Part shown: in pieces, positions 41,845 to 51,499 of the stretch | Numbering within the stretch: position 1 is the first letter of the stretch | How the letters are laid out: every line of letters begins with the position of its first letter | Origin: Deltaproteobacteria bacterium | GTDB lineage: Bacteria > Desulfobacterota > Binatia > UTPRO1 | DNA: 64,000 nt | Reading direction: 5' to 3' | NCBI GenBank assembly: GCA_020852955.1 | Contig: JADYZW010000008.1 | Span: forward strand, 1-64,000 | Notes under the pieces: generated by a model | Told to the model about the DNA's origin: nothing | The model's database searches: none | The model's input: only the letters and a program-made list of their open reading frames with translations | Position numbers and translations under genes: made by a program

Positions 41845-42831
41845 CTAGCCTTGCCTCTCGCCGGATGCATCGGCGACGCGCCAGTAGGCGAGCAGCTCGC
41901 GCAGCGTCTGGCGAAGGGGAATCGTCGGGGCCCACCCGAGCGCCTGCGCACGGGTCGAGTCTCCCACCACCCGAGGGATCTCGCGGCGCCGGACCCGCGT
42001 CGCCTCCTCCACGACCTCGAAGGAAACGCGAGCGTCGTCGCGGAGCTGCTCCACGATCCCTCCGACCGTGACCGTCTCGCCGCGGCAGAGATTGTAGGCC
42101 TCGCCGGGGATGCCGCGCTCCATCAATGCGAGATAGCCGCGGACGACGTCGCGCACGTCCGAGAAGTCCCGCGCGCTCGCGAGGTTGCCCACACGGAGGA
42201 CCGGCGGGGCATGACCGCGCTCGATGCGTGCGATCTGGCGCGCGAAGTCCGAACAGACGAACGCGTCGCTCTGCCCGGGTCCGGTATGGTTGAAGGCGCG
42301 CGCCCGGACGACCGCGAGGCCGGTCTCCCACCACGCCTGGAAGGCCGCCATGTCCGCGGCCGCTTTCGAAAGGCCGTAGGTACTGACGGGACGGAGCGCA
42401 CACTCCTCGGTGATCGGGGCACGGGCGTTCGCCGACGCGCCGTAGGCGTCGGCGGACCCCACCACCACCACGCGGCACGCCGGCGCCTCGCACGCCGCCG
42501 CCGCGAGCACGTTGCGCGTGCCGAGAACGTTCACCGTGAGCGCGCGTGCGGGATCGGCCGCGGCGCGGGGCACGAACGCGATGCCGGCGAGATGGAAGAC
42601 CCCGTCCGGCCGCGCCCCAGCGATCGCCGCCCGCACGGCCTCCGCATCAACGACGTCGCCGCCTGCCAACGCCCCGGGACGGAACGCCGGATACGACGCC
42701 GCGAGCGCCTCCAACTCCGGATGAGGACGGCGCGTCCGGACGAGGCCGGTCACCTCGTGCCCGGCCGCGAGCAGCGCGGCCGCGAGATGCACGCCGGCGA
42801 ACCCGCCGATCCCGGTGACGAAGTAGCGCAC
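41845..42831 (-). CDS. NAD(P)-dependent sugar epimerase/reductase, Rmd-like
   Basis: 328 residues of the extended short-chain dehydrogenase family. Rossmann motif TGIGGFAGVHLA (6-17), VFHLAGIAFVPRA, Ser in VVVGSADAYG, and the catalytic STYGLSKAAAD with Tyr and Lys. The 'FVTGi.GFaG.hL' start and HTGPGQSDAFVCSDFARQI resemble Rmd, the GDP-4-keto-6-deoxy-D-mannose reductase that makes GDP-D-rhamnose. Directly behind gmd (3 bp gap), the order Gmd then Rmd is the usual one. No RmlD is present nearby, so this enzyme might also reduce the dTDP-keto-sugar. GTG start. Confidence 0.8.
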   Translation of the reverse strand: MRYFVTGIGGFAGVHLAAALLAAGHEVTGLVRTRRPHPELEALAASYPAFRPGALAGGDVVDAEAVRAAIAGARPDGVFHLAGIAFVPRAAADPARALTVNVLGTRNVLAAAACEAPACRVVVVGSADAYGASANARAPITEECALRPVSTYGLSKAAADMAAFQAWWETGLAVVRARAFNHTGPGQSDAFVCSDFARQIARIERGHAPPVLRVGNLASARDFSDVRDVVRGYLALMERGIPGEAYNLCRGETVTVGGIVEQLRDDARVSFEVVEEATRVRRREIPRVVGDSTRAQALGWAPTIPLRQTLRELLAYWRVADASGERQG

Positions 42832-42834
42832 GCG

Positions 42835-43797
42835 CTACGAACGCCGTAGGCGCGCGACGTCGGCGTCCACCATCATCCCGATCAGCTCGGGGAAGGAGAC
42901 GCGCGGCTTCCAGCCGAGCCTGGCCTTGGCCTTGCTGGCGTCGCCGACGAGCAGATCGACCTCGGCCGGCCGCTTCAACGACGGGTCTTCGCGCACGTAC
43001 TGCTTCCAATCGAGCCCGACGTGACGGAACGCGATCTCCGCGAGCTCCGCGACCGTGTGCGACTCGCCGGTCGCCACCACGTAGTCGTCGGGCTCGGACT
43101 GCTGGAGCATGCGCCACATCGCATCGACGTAGTCTCCCGCGAATCCCCAGTCGCGGCGCGCCTCGAGATTGCCGAGTCTGAGCTCCGCCTGGAGCCCGAG
43201 GTGGATGCGCGCCGCGCCGTCGGTCACCTTGCGCGTGACGAATTCCTTCCCGCGCCGCGGCGACTCGTGGTTGAAGAGGATCCCCGAGCACGCGAAGATC
43301 CCGTAGCTCTCGCGGTAGTTGACCGTGATGTAGTGCGCGTACACCTTCGCAACCCCGTACGGACTGCGCGGATGGAAGGGCGTGAGCTCGCTCTGCGGCA
43401 CCTCGCGCACCTTCCCGAACATCTCGCTCGACGAAGCCTGATAGAAGCGGATCTGCCGGTCGACGAGCCGGATCGCCTCGAGCGCCCGCGTCACGCCGAT
43501 CGCGTCGAACTCGGCGGTCAACACCGGCTGCTTCCACGACGTCGGAACGAACGACTGCGCCGCGAGGTTGTAGAGCTCCTGCGGACGGATTTCCTCGAGC
43601 AGGGTGATCAGCGACATCGGGTCCAGGAGGTCGCCCTGCACGAGCCGGATGCGGTCTCGGAAAGGCTCGATACGCTCGAAGTTCTCGGTGCTCGCGCGGC
43701 GCACCATGCCATACACCTCGTAGCCATTCGCCAGTAGGAACTCGGCGAGGTAGGAGCCGTCTTGTCCGGTGATCCCGGTGATGAGCGCGCGCTTCAC
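42835..43797 (-). CDS. gmd: GDP-mannose 4,6-dehydratase
   Basis: 320 residues starting [20 protein letters not shown] (Rossmann motif GxxGxxG). Other Gmd hallmarks are [31 protein letters not shown], the catalytic SSSEMFGKV and [13 protein letters not shown] (Tyr/Lys), [19 protein letters not shown] and [20 protein letters not shown]. It converts GDP-mannose to GDP-4-keto-6-deoxymannose, the precursor of GDP-D-rhamnose and related sugars. GTG 43797 overlaps the rmlB stop and is chosen because it gives the family N-terminus. Normal size is about 320-370 residues, so complete. Confidence 0.95.
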   Translation of the reverse strand: MKRALITGITGQDGSYLAEFLLANGYEVYGMVRRASTENFERIEPFRDRIRLVQGDLLDPMSLITLLEEIRPQELYNLAAQSFVPTSWKQPVLTAEFDAIGVTRALEAIRLVDRQIRFYQASSSEMFGKVREVPQSELTPFHPRSPYGVAKVYAHYITVNYRESYGIFACSGILFNHESPRRGKEFVTRKVTDGAARIHLGLQAELRLGNLEARRDWGFAGDYVDAMWRMLQQSEPDDYVVATGESHTVAELAEIAFRHVGLDWKQYVREDPSLKRPAEVDLLVGDASKAKARLGWKPRVSFPELIGMMVDADVARLRRS

Positions 43798-44837
43798 GTG
43801 CGATCCTCCTCCGCGCCGGCAGCGCCGCGCAGGCGCTGACCGTACATGCCCTCGTAGTAGTCCAGGTAGGCGCCGCTCCGCACGGCTTCCCACCAGGCCC
43901 GGTGCGCGCGATACCATTCGATGGTGTCGCGAAGTCCGCGCGCGAAGTCGCGGCGCGGCTTCCAGCCGAGCTCGCGCTCGATCTTCCGGGCATCGATAGC
44001 GTAGCGGCGGTCGTGACCGAGCCGATCGGTAACGTGACGGATCAGGCTCCGCGGCTTGCCGAGTGTCTCCAGGATGCAGCCGGCGATCTCGATGTTCTCG
44101 CGCTCGTTGCCGCCGCCGAGGTTGTAGACCTCGCCCACGCGGCCTTCGCGCAGCACGAGGTCGATGCCGCGGCAATGGTCCTCGACGTGGATCCAATCGC
44201 GCACCTGGCGGCCGTCGCCGTAGAGCGGCAGCGGTTGGTCGGCGAGCGCGTTGGTGACGAAGAGCGGAATCAGCTTCTCGGGGAACTGGTACGGGCCGTA
44301 GTTGTTCGAGCAGCGCGTAACGAACGCGGGCAGCCCGTGAGTGTGATGGGCGGCGCGCACGAGCAGATCGGCGGCCGCCTTGCTGGCGGCGTACGGGCTG
44401 TTCGGCGCGAGCGGCGTCTCTTCGCTGAAGGCCCCGCTCGGCCCGAGGCTCCCGTACACCTCGTCCGTCGAGACCTGCAAGAAGCGACCGACGCCGTGCG
44501 CCCGGGCCGCGTCGAGGAGCACCTGGGTTCCGAGGACGTTGGTCGCCAGGAACGCGCCCGCGTCCGCGATCGATCGGTCGACGTGCGACTCGGCGGCGAA
44601 GTTCACGATCGCGTCCACGCCGTCGCCGATCGCGGCCGCGACCGCGGCGCGGTCGGCGATGTCGCCGCGTACGAAGCGGTGGCGCGGGTCGTCGAGCACC
44701 GACTCGAGGTTGGCGAGATTCCCCGCGTAAGTCAGGAGGTCGAGCGTGACGATCGAGTCGTCCGGATGGGCCGCCAGCACCTGCTGGACGTAGTTCGCGC
44801 CGATGAAGCCGGCGCCGCCGGTCACGAGCAGCCTCAT
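43794..44837 (-). CDS. rmlB: dTDP-glucose 4,6-dehydratase
   Basis: 347 residues. [44 protein letters not shown], catalytic [14 protein letters not shown] and [32 protein letters not shown] and the C-terminal [14 protein letters not shown]. These are all diagnostic of RmlB. It dehydrates dTDP-glucose to the 4-keto-6-deoxy intermediate. ATG 44837 lies 4 bp after the RmlC-like gene stop and overlaps gmd at the other end. Confidence 0.96.
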   Translation of the reverse strand: MRLLVTGGAGFIGANYVQQVLAAHPDDSIVTLDLLTYAGNLANLESVLDDPRHRFVRGDIADRAAVAAAIGDGVDAIVNFAAESHVDRSIADAGAFLATNVLGTQVLLDAARAHGVGRFLQVSTDEVYGSLGPSGAFSEETPLAPNSPYAASKAAADLLVRAAHHTHGLPAFVTRCSNNYGPYQFPEKLIPLFVTNALADQPLPLYGDGRQVRDWIHVEDHCRGIDLVLREGRVGEVYNLGGGNERENIEIAGCILETLGKPRSLIRHVTDRLGHDRRYAIDARKIERELGWKPRRDFARGLRDTIEWYRAHRAWWEAVRSGAYLDYYEGMYGQRLRGAAGAEEDRT

Positions 44838-44841
44838 GGTC

Positions 44842-45297
44842 TCAGCGCGGCCGCGTCGTCCAGTCGAACCCGATGGTCGGATCGTCGAACGGGATGCGCT
44901 CCTCGTCCGGATCCTTCGGGTCATACGCCTCCGTCGTATGGTAGAGCAGGCCGGCCGGCTCGTGGCCGAGAACGCGGTAGCCGTGCGCGACGCCGACCGG
45001 GATGGCGAGCAGACCGGGGGCGCGCTCGCCCATCACGAACACGTTCGTCTCGCGGTGCGTCGACGATTCGGGCCGCAGGTCGTACAGCACGACCTGCGCC
45101 GCGCCGCGCACGAAGAACCACAGGTCCCACTGCCGACGATGCCAGTGGAAGGCCTTGATCACTCCCGGAAACGCCTCGGTGTAGGTGGTCTGCTTGATGG
45201 TCTGGAACGACGGGTCGTCCGCTCTCAGCACCTCCATTAGGAAGCCGCGGTCGTCCGTGTGCACGGTCAGTCGCTTCAGGTGGACGCCTTGGATCAT
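44842..45297 (-). CDS. rmlC: RmlC-like cupin, probable dTDP-4-keto-6-deoxyglucose epimerase
   Basis: 151 residues, shorter than classical RmlC (about 180) but with its signatures: DDRGFLMEVLR, PGVIKAFHWHRRQWDLWFFV with the catalytic His pair, VVLYDLRPESSTHRE, and IPVGVAHGYRVLGHEPAGLL. The C-terminal domain of the standard protein is reduced to YDPKDPDEERIPFDDPTIG, like short archaeal-type homologues. It likely epimerises C3/C5 (or C3 only) of the RmlB product. The start overlaps the rmlA stop as ATGA. Confidence 0.82.
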   Translation of the reverse strand: MIQGVHLKRLTVHTDDRGFLMEVLRADDPSFQTIKQTTYTEAFPGVIKAFHWHRRQWDLWFFVRGAAQVVLYDLRPESSTHRETNVFVMGERAPGLLAIPVGVAHGYRVLGHEPAGLLYHTTEAYDPKDPDEERIPFDDPTIGFDWTTRPR

Positions 45298-46055
45298 CGC
45301 CTTCTCCTCGTCTTCGTGCGGGGCCGGTCGAGCTTGTTCGCGCCGGTCTTCGCCACGAGGTTCCCCGCGCGGTGCAGCGCCTCGAACGTGCCGGCGTCGG
45401 TCCACCACCCGCGCAGGATCTCATAGCCGAGCTCGCCCTGCCGAAGATACCAGTTGTTGACGTCGGTGATCTCCAGCTCGCCGCGCCCCGACGGCTTCAG
45501 GGTCCGGATCACGTCGAACACGCGCGCATCGTACATATAGATGCCGGTGACGGCGTAGCGGCTCTTCGGACGGCGCGGCTTCTCCGCAATCCCGACGATG
45601 CGCGTGCCGCGGAACGCCGCGACGCCGAAGCGCTCGGGATCGGGCACCGCCTTCAGGAGGATGCGCGCACCTTCCGCGCCCCGCGCGAACTTCGTCGCCG
45701 ACGCCGCGAAGTTCCGCTCGATGATGTTGTCCCCAAGCACGACGCATACGCGCTCGCCGTCGACGAAGTGCTCGGCGAGCGAGAGCGCGGCCGCGATGCC
45801 GCCCTCGCCTTCCTGGTAGGTGTAGTTCAAGTGCTGCAGGCCGAAGTCCTTGCCGTTGCCGAGGAGCTTCAGGAAGTCGCCCGCGTTGCTGCCGCCGGTC
45901 ACCAGCAGGATGTCGCGGATCCCGGCGTTGATGAGCGCCTGCAGCGGGTAGTGGATCATCGGTCGATCGAAGACCGGCAGCAGATGCTTGTTCGTGATGC
46001 GGGTGAGAGGGTGGAGCCTGGTGCCGAGGCCGCCGGCCAGGATGACGCCCTTCAT
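45294..46055 (-). CDS. rmlA: Glucose-1-phosphate thymidylyltransferase (short form)
   Basis: 253 residues. MKGVILAGGLGTRLHPLT with the nucleotide-binding G-G-x-G-T-R, LLPVFDRPMIHYPLQ, VVLGDNIIE (metal Asp), VAEKP-like IVGIAEKPRRPKSRYAVTG, and WWTDAGTFEALHRA. About 40 residues shorter than E. coli RmlA, lacking its C-terminal helices, so allosteric control by dTDP-rhamnose may differ. The basic end RPRTKTRRRR is unusual. It makes dTDP-glucose from glucose-1-phosphate and dTTP. Start overlaps the lptD stop (ATGA). Confidence 0.92.
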   Translation of the reverse strand: MKGVILAGGLGTRLHPLTRITNKHLLPVFDRPMIHYPLQALINAGIRDILLVTGGSNAGDFLKLLGNGKDFGLQHLNYTYQEGEGGIAAALSLAEHFVDGERVCVVLGDNIIERNFAASATKFARGAEGARILLKAVPDPERFGVAAFRGTRIVGIAEKPRRPKSRYAVTGIYMYDARVFDVIRTLKPSGRGELEITDVNNWYLRQGELGYEILRGWWTDAGTFEALHRAGNLVAKTGANKLDRPRTKTRRRR

Positions 46056-48532
46056 CGTTCGCCCATGAACCCGTGCACGGGCGCCGCGATGGCGCCGAGC
46101 GACTGCCGGAACGGCTCCTTGCCGAACTGCGCGAGTCCGACGAGGGACACCAGGAAGCGCACCTCCGTTTCGTCGGGGTTCACCCGGTCGGACACCCCGA
46201 GATCGACGACCCAGCACTCCTGCTTCGAGACGAACCGCACCCCGTACCGGTGCTCGAGGAAGCGGCCGCTGCGGTTGTCGTATCGCGCCTCGTAGGCGCC
46301 GTAGAACTGCTTCATCAAACGCACCAGCATGCTCCCGTTGACCTCCTCGACGGCCTGGTTGGCGACGAACCGATAGCCGATGCCGACTCGCGTGCGGCCA
46401 CGCAAGGCCTGGAGGCCGAAATCGTCGTCCCAGGTGCGCCCATCGGTCAAGAAGAGACCCACGGTCGCGCTCTTCATGCCGTCGCCGGTGACGCTGTAGT
46501 CGGCGCGCCCCTCGAAGCTCAGGAAGGGCGACGGCGTGAGGCGCAGGTATCCGGAGAGATCCGAGGCCCGGCTCCCCTTCCCCAGCAGCTCGCCGGTATC
46601 GGGGTCGACCTCGTCGATGAAGTCCCCGCTCTTGTTCGCGAAGTCGTAGCTCTGGAAGAGCGAGAAGCGGGCGAGCTCGCGCATGCCCCCCGCGGCCGGC
46701 GCCGTCGGCGCGGACTCCACACCGGTCCCGAGCGCCTCCGATTCGTCGCGGGTCCCGTCCGGAGAGGCGCGCTCCGCGACCGGACGCCGAGACTTCTCCG
46801 CATGTTCGGCAGCGGCCGTCGCCGCCGCGAGGCGACCGAGGACCCGGCTGGTGACGCCGTAGGTCACGACGCTCCGCTGGTTCACGCGGTCGACGTCGTC
46901 GAACAGGGGGAGCGCCGCCTGGCGCGTATTCGTGCGGGGCACGAAGAGATACCCGATCTCGGGCTCGATCGTGTGCTTGAGGCGCACGAGCCCGAACCGC
47001 TCGAACGGGTAGACGCGCGACAGCGCGGTGCCGACGTCGCCCCGCAGGTAGAAGAGCTCGCGGCTCGCGCTCTGGTCGAGGGCCGGCAGGATGCTCGGCG
47101 GCGGGCTGCCCGGATCGGCGGGGTTGGTGTTGACCTGCGCCGGCACGCTCGTGTCCTCGAGATGATACGCCGTCTCGCGCAACCCGCCGCGGAACGATCC
47201 GCGAACGAACGCTCCGTACCGCCACGGCAGCTCGACCTCGGGTCGAAGGTCGATCCGCTGTCCGTCGTAGCCGCGATCGCGCAGGTAGTTGACCGCCCCG
47301 CCGATGAAGTTCACCAGGACGCGGTCGTCGAAGAAGCGCGACTGCGTCCATGCGTCGATGCGCGGCGGCGCCTGGAAAACGTACCGATCGGGATTGATGA
47401 AGTCCTGGTACCAGGTGCTCGACGCCAGGAGCAGGCCGTCGTCGAACACCCGCTCGACGGCGAGCCGCGAGCGCTCGAAGCGCCGCGTCCGCAGCGCCAC
47501 GTCGACGCCTGGGTTGAAGGTGAAGACGTTGATCTCGCGCAGGAACAGGTCGTCGCTCACCCGCAGCACGTCGGCGTACCCCTTGAAGCCGTACGGCAGC
47601 CACTGATCGTGGGTCATGCCCGCGCTCCAGCGGTCGATCGGGATGTTGGGGTCGGCGATGTTGCTGTTGACGACGTCCTCCGAGCTCGCGCCCCGGATGG
47701 ACTCGTTGAAGTACGAGCCGCTCACCTCGCCCAGGGTGTCGGGACTGAGCGCATAGCGATACTCCGCGAGCGCACCGACCCGCGCCTCGGTCTCGAGGTC
47801 CACCGAGACCGTCGCGTCGTGGCTCTTGTTGATGTTCACGAACAACGGCTGCTCGATCTGGAAGCCGCGCCGATTCGAGTACCCGAAGCGCGGGAACAGC
47901 AGCCCGGTCTGTCGCGCGCGACGCAGCGGGAAGATCCCGTACGGCACGTACAGGATCGGAACGTCGTGGACGGCGAACGTCCCGCCCTTGACGCGCCCGT
48001 AGCCCTCGAGATCGAGCGTGACGCGCTGCCCGCGGATGCTCCAGCTCGGCGACTCGCCTTTCGCGCAGACGCAGGTCGTGAAGCGACCGTTGCTGACGGT
48101 GTACGTCTGCCCGACCGCCTTCTCGAAACGCTGGCCCGAGAGCTGGTAACGGTTCGCGTTCAGGAAGACGGCGCCCTCGTCCATCGACCCCGTCTCCTGC
48201 ACCAGGTCGAGGGTCAGGACGTCCGCCGAGAGCGTGCCCTCCGGATCGACGACGACCACGTTGCCCTTCGCGTTCGCCACCTGCGTGGCGCGATTCACCT
48301 CCACGGTATCCGCGGTCAGCGTCATGTCGCCGCGGGTGATCTTGACCGCGCCGCGCGCGGTCACGACGTTCGCGCGCTGGTCGTACTCGACGTGCTCGGC
48401 GTCGATCGTCACCTCGCCGGTGGCGCCTTCCCCGAGATGCGACAGCCCGGGAATGTCGCGGGCGGCCACGGATCCCGCCAGCACGCAGCACCAGAGCGCC
48501 GCGGCGACGACGCGCGCGGCGCGGCTCACCAT
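46052..48532 (-). CDS. lptD: LPS assembly outer-membrane protein LptD
   Basis: 826 residues, signal peptide (1-24). The periplasmic jellyroll (VTIDAEHVEYDQRANVVTA, MTLTADTVEVNRATQVANA, GTLSADVLTLDLVQETG) is of the OstA/LptA type, followed by the barrel domain with VLYVPYGIFPLRRARQTGLL-like strand starts and FGYSNRRGFQIEQPLF. It inserts LPS into the outer leaflet with LptE. Cysteines are Cys154 and Cys156 (FTTCVCAKG) and Cys773 (KQECW), a different spacing from the four of E. coli. A hydrophilic linker of about 50 residues (TAAAEHAEKSRRPVAERAS and following) interrupts the barrel. Starts inside folC, and overlaps rmlA. Confidence 0.93.
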   Translation of the reverse strand: MVSRAARVVAAALWCCVLAGSVAARDIPGLSHLGEGATGEVTIDAEHVEYDQRANVVTARGAVKITRGDMTLTADTVEVNRATQVANAKGNVVVVDPEGTLSADVLTLDLVQETGSMDEGAVFLNANRYQLSGQRFEKAVGQTYTVSNGRFTTCVCAKGESPSWSIRGQRVTLDLEGYGRVKGGTFAVHDVPILYVPYGIFPLRRARQTGLLFPRFGYSNRRGFQIEQPLFVNINKSHDATVSVDLETEARVGALAEYRYALSPDTLGEVSGSYFNESIRGASSEDVVNSNIADPNIPIDRWSAGMTHDQWLPYGFKGYADVLRVSDDLFLREINVFTFNPGVDVALRTRRFERSRLAVERVFDDGLLLASSTWYQDFINPDRYVFQAPPRIDAWTQSRFFDDRVLVNFIGGAVNYLRDRGYDGQRIDLRPEVELPWRYGAFVRGSFRGGLRETAYHLEDTSVPAQVNTNPADPGSPPPSILPALDQSASRELFYLRGDVGTALSRVYPFERFGLVRLKHTIEPEIGYLFVPRTNTRQAALPLFDDVDRVNQRSVVTYGVTSRVLGRLAAATAAAEHAEKSRRPVAERASPDGTRDESEALGTGVESAPTAPAAGGMRELARFSLFQSYDFANKSGDFIDEVDPDTGELLGKGSRASDLSGYLRLTPSPFLSFEGRADYSVTGDGMKSATVGLFLTDGRTWDDDFGLQALRGRTRVGIGYRFVANQAVEEVNGSMLVRLMKQFYGAYEARYDNRSGRFLEHRYGVRFVSKQECWVVDLGVSDRVNPDETEVRFLVSLVGLAQFGKEPFRQSLGAIAAPVHGFMGER

Positions 48533-49839
48533 CGTCCGGCGAGCACGGCCGCGGCGCGCTCGCGCTCCGCCGCCGCGACGAGCGACGGGTCGATCACGGG
48601 CAGCAGGTCGCCCACGAGGAAGAGCGAGCCGGCGGCGACGACGACGTCGTCCGGGGCGCTCGTCGCGAGCAGCTCGCGATACGCCGCCGCCGGGTCGTCG
48701 ATGACGCGCGCCGGACATGAGGCCGCCGCCGCAACCTCGGCGGGCGACGCGCTCCGCGGTTGCCGGGGGCGCGTGACGACGACCTCGGACGCCACCTCGG
48801 CGAGCTCCCGCAGCATGGTCTGCCACCCTTTGTCGCGCATCACGCCGAACAGTACCCGCACCCGGCGCCCGGCGGCACGGGCGCGCACCTCCGCCGCCAG
48901 CGCCTCGACGCCCGCCCCATTGTGCGCGCCATCCAATAGCACAAGGGGTTCGCGACGCACTACCTGAAGGCGGCCGGGCCAGCGGACGTCGGCGAGCCCG
49001 GCGCGGATCGCCGCATCGGACGGCGTGAGTCGCGGGACGCACTCGAGCGCCCGGATCGCGAGGGCGGCGTTGCGCCGCTGATGCGCGCCCGCGAGGCCGA
49101 GCGTGAGCGGCGAGATCACGCCGCGGGGCGAACGATACGCCGGCCGGCCGCCGGCGTCCGGCTCGAGCGCGAAGTCGCGGTCGATCACCTCGAGCGGGCT
49201 GCCCAGCTCGCGGGCGCGCGCCGCCACGACGTCACCCGCGACGCCCGTCGCGCCGGACACCACCGGCACGCCCGCCTTCACGACGCCCGCTTTCTCCCGC
49301 GCGATCATCGCGAGCGTGTCGCCGAGCCACGCTTCGTGATCGAGCCCGACGTTCGTCACGACGGCCACCGCCGGCGTCACCACGTTCGTCGCGTCGAGCC
49401 GACCACCGAGCCCCACCTCTAGCACGACGGCATCCACCGCCGCGGCCCGGAACGTCTCCCACGCCAGCAGGGTGGCGACCTCGAAGCACGTGAGGTTCAT
49501 CGCCGGACCGAGCACGGCGCGAATGCTCGCGATCCCGTCCACGACGGCGGCCTCCGTAATCGGCGTTCCCGCAACCTGGATACGCTCGCGGAACGAAACG
49601 AGGTGCGGGGAGGTGTAGAGTCCGACGCGCGCTCCGGCCGCGGCGAGCATCGCGGCGAGCATCGCCGCAGTGGAGCCCTTCCCGTTCGTGCCGGCGACGT
49701 GGAACGTGGGCGCCGCGCGCTCGGGGTGGCCGAGCGCCGCCGCGGCGCGCCGCACGCGCGCCAGCTCGAGGTCGATGCCGCGGCGCGCCTCGAGGCGATA
49801 GAGCCACGCCAACGTGGAGACGTACGCGTCGGTCGCCAT
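48526..49839 (-). CDS. folC: Dihydrofolate/folylpolyglutamate synthase
   Basis: 437 residues. P-loop HVAGTNGKGSTAAML (47-61), GLYTSPHLVSFRERIQ, LEVGLGGRLDATN (Mur-ligase central domain), LLDGAHNGAG, and VLFGVMRDKGWQTML, in the right order for FolC. It adds glutamate to dihydropteroate and folates. It follows accD by 6 bp, a frequent accD-folC pairing, and its end overlaps the start of lptD by 7 bp. Confidence 0.95.
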   Translation of the reverse strand: MATDAYVSTLAWLYRLEARRGIDLELARVRRAAAALGHPERAAPTFHVAGTNGKGSTAAMLAAMLAAAGARVGLYTSPHLVSFRERIQVAGTPITEAAVVDGIASIRAVLGPAMNLTCFEVATLLAWETFRAAAVDAVVLEVGLGGRLDATNVVTPAVAVVTNVGLDHEAWLGDTLAMIAREKAGVVKAGVPVVSGATGVAGDVVAARARELGSPLEVIDRDFALEPDAGGRPAYRSPRGVISPLTLGLAGAHQRRNAALAIRALECVPRLTPSDAAIRAGLADVRWPGRLQVVRREPLVLLDGAHNGAGVEALAAEVRARAAGRRVRVLFGVMRDKGWQTMLRELAEVASEVVVTRPRQPRSASPAEVAAAASCPARVIDDPAAAYRELLATSAPDDVVVAAGSLFLVGDLLPVIDPSLVAAAERERAAAVLAGRW

Positions 49840-49845
49840 CGCGAA

Positions 49846-50670
49846 TCAGCGGCCGCGCCCCCCGATCGCGCGCGACCGAGGCGGCAGGAGCGCGAGCGCG
49901 CGCGCGAGGGTCCGGCGGAGATCGCGGCGCTCCACGACCGCGTCCAGCATGCCGTGCCGCAGCAGGAACTCCGCGCGCTGGAACCCGTCCGGCAGCTCCT
50001 CGTTCAACGTCTGCGCGACCACCCGCGGCCCGGCGAAGCCGATGAGCGCGCGCGGCTCGGCCAGATTGACGTCCCCGAGGAGCGCCACCGACGCCGCGAC
50101 GCCGCCGGTGGTCGGATCCGTGCAAATCGAGACGTAGGGGACGCCGGCCTCGCGCAAACGCCCGAGCGCGCCGGTGAGCTTCGCCATCTGCATCAACGAG
50201 TGGATGCCTTCCTGCATGCGCGCGCCGCCCGAGGCCGACACGATGACGAGCGGCAGGCGGGCCGCAGCCGCGTGCTCGATCAAGCGCGTGAGCTTCTCCC
50301 CCACCGCCGAGCCCATACTGCCGCCGAGAAAATGGAAGTTGAAGACGGCGATCGCGACCGCCGTACCGCCGACCCGGCCGGTGCCCGTGATCACGGCCTC
50401 GTGATGGCCGACGCGATCCCGCATCTCGCGCAACCGCTCGCCGTAGGGAGGCCGATCGGGAAATCCGAGGACGTCGCGCGACCCGACCCCGGCGTCGCGC
50501 TCGACGAAGCTTCCGCGATCGAGCAGCAGCTGCAACCGCTGCTCGGCGGTGAGCCGCTGGTGATGGCCGCAGCGCGGACAGACGTAGAGGCGACGCTCCA
50601 GTTGCTTTCGGTACACGAGCTCGCGGCAGCCGTCGCAGCGGGCCCAGAGTTCGCCCGCGGGCGTCGTCAC
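49846..50670 (-). CDS. accD: Acetyl-CoA carboxylase carboxyltransferase subunit beta
   Basis: 274 residues. The zinc ribbon is CDGC (Cys12, Cys15) and CPRC (Cys31, Cys34), the hallmark of bacterial AccD. The crotonase-like core has VAIAVFNFHFLGGSMGSAVGE, LIVSASGGARMQEG and GGVAASVALLGDVNLAEP and ends in IGFAGPRVVAQTL. Starts with GTG. It transfers carboxyl from biotin to acetyl-CoA together with AccA. It follows trpA by 25 bp. Confidence 0.96.
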   Translation of the reverse strand: MTTPAGELWARCDGCRELVYRKQLERRLYVCPRCGHHQRLTAEQRLQLLLDRGSFVERDAGVGSRDVLGFPDRPPYGERLREMRDRVGHHEAVITGTGRVGGTAVAIAVFNFHFLGGSMGSAVGEKLTRLIEHAAAARLPLVIVSASGGARMQEGIHSLMQMAKLTGALGRLREAGVPYVSICTDPTTGGVAASVALLGDVNLAEPRALIGFAGPRVVAQTLNEELPDGFQRAEFLLRHGMLDAVVERRDLRRTLARALALLPPRSRAIGGRGR

Positions 50671-50695
50671 TCGCCGCTCCGCGCCGGACGGGCGC

Positions 50696-51499
50696 TCACA
50701 CGCGCGCCGCGTGCACGGCGTCCGCGAGGCTTCGCAGGAACGCGCGCGCCACCGGCAGAAACGCGGCGCCCGGATGCTCTTCGACGAGCCGCATGACCGC
50801 GCTCCCGACGATGACCGCGTCGGCGACGCGCCCGAGCGTCGCCGCCTGCGCGGGTTCCGTGATACCGAAACCGACGCCGACCGGCAGACGGACCCGTGCC
50901 CGTACGTGGTCGATCATCGCGGCAACCGCCGCGGAATCGGGGGCCGCAGCGCCCGTCGTACCGGTGATCGACACGTAGTAGACGAAGCCGCGCGCGCGCG
51001 CGCGCACGGCTTCGACCCGCGACCGATCACTCGTCGGCGCCAGGAGAAAGATCATGTCGAGGCCGGCGGCCGCGAGCGCCGGCTCGAGGTCGTCGGCCTC
51101 TTCCGGCGGGATGTCGACGCAGAGCACGCCGTCCACGCCGCTCGTCGCCGCGTCCCGGGCGAGCCGCTCGGCGCCGTAGCGCAGGAACGGATTGGCATAC
51201 CCGAAGAGGACGATCGGCACGCGCGAGTCCCGCCGCGCCTCGGCCACGAGCTCGAGCACGCCCGTGAGCGTCGTGCCCGCGGCGAGCGCGCGCTCCGCCG
51301 AGCGTTGCAGCACGGGCCCGTCGGCCATCGGATCGGAAAACGGCACCCCGAGCTCGACGAGGTCGGCGCCGGCGTCGAAGGCCGCGCGCAACAGCTCGCG
51401 GGTGACGCCGAGATCGGGGTCGCCCGCCATGAGGAACGGGATGAACCCCGCGCGCTTCTCGGCCTGCAGCCGGGCGAAGGTTTCGGCGATTCGGCTCAC
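50696..51499 (-). CDS. trpA: Tryptophan synthase alpha chain
   Basis: 267 residues. Catalytic Glu49 ([10 protein letters not shown]) and Asp60 (PMADGPVLQ) are at the same numbering as in the Salmonella enzyme, with [11 protein letters not shown] and PVGVGFGI downstream. It cleaves indole-3-glycerol phosphate to indole, passed to TrpB. GTG start overlaps the trpB stop (GTGA). Complete. Confidence 0.97.
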   Translation of the reverse strand: MSRIAETFARLQAEKRAGFIPFLMAGDPDLGVTRELLRAAFDAGADLVELGVPFSDPMADGPVLQRSAERALAAGTTLTGVLELVAEARRDSRVPIVLFGYANPFLRYGAERLARDAATSGVDGVLCVDIPPEEADDLEPALAAAGLDMIFLLAPTSDRSRVEAVRARARGFVYYVSITGTTGAAAPDSAAVAAMIDHVRARVRLPVGVGFGITEPAQAATLGRVADAVIVGSAVMRLVEEHPGAAFLPVARAFLRSLADAVHAARV

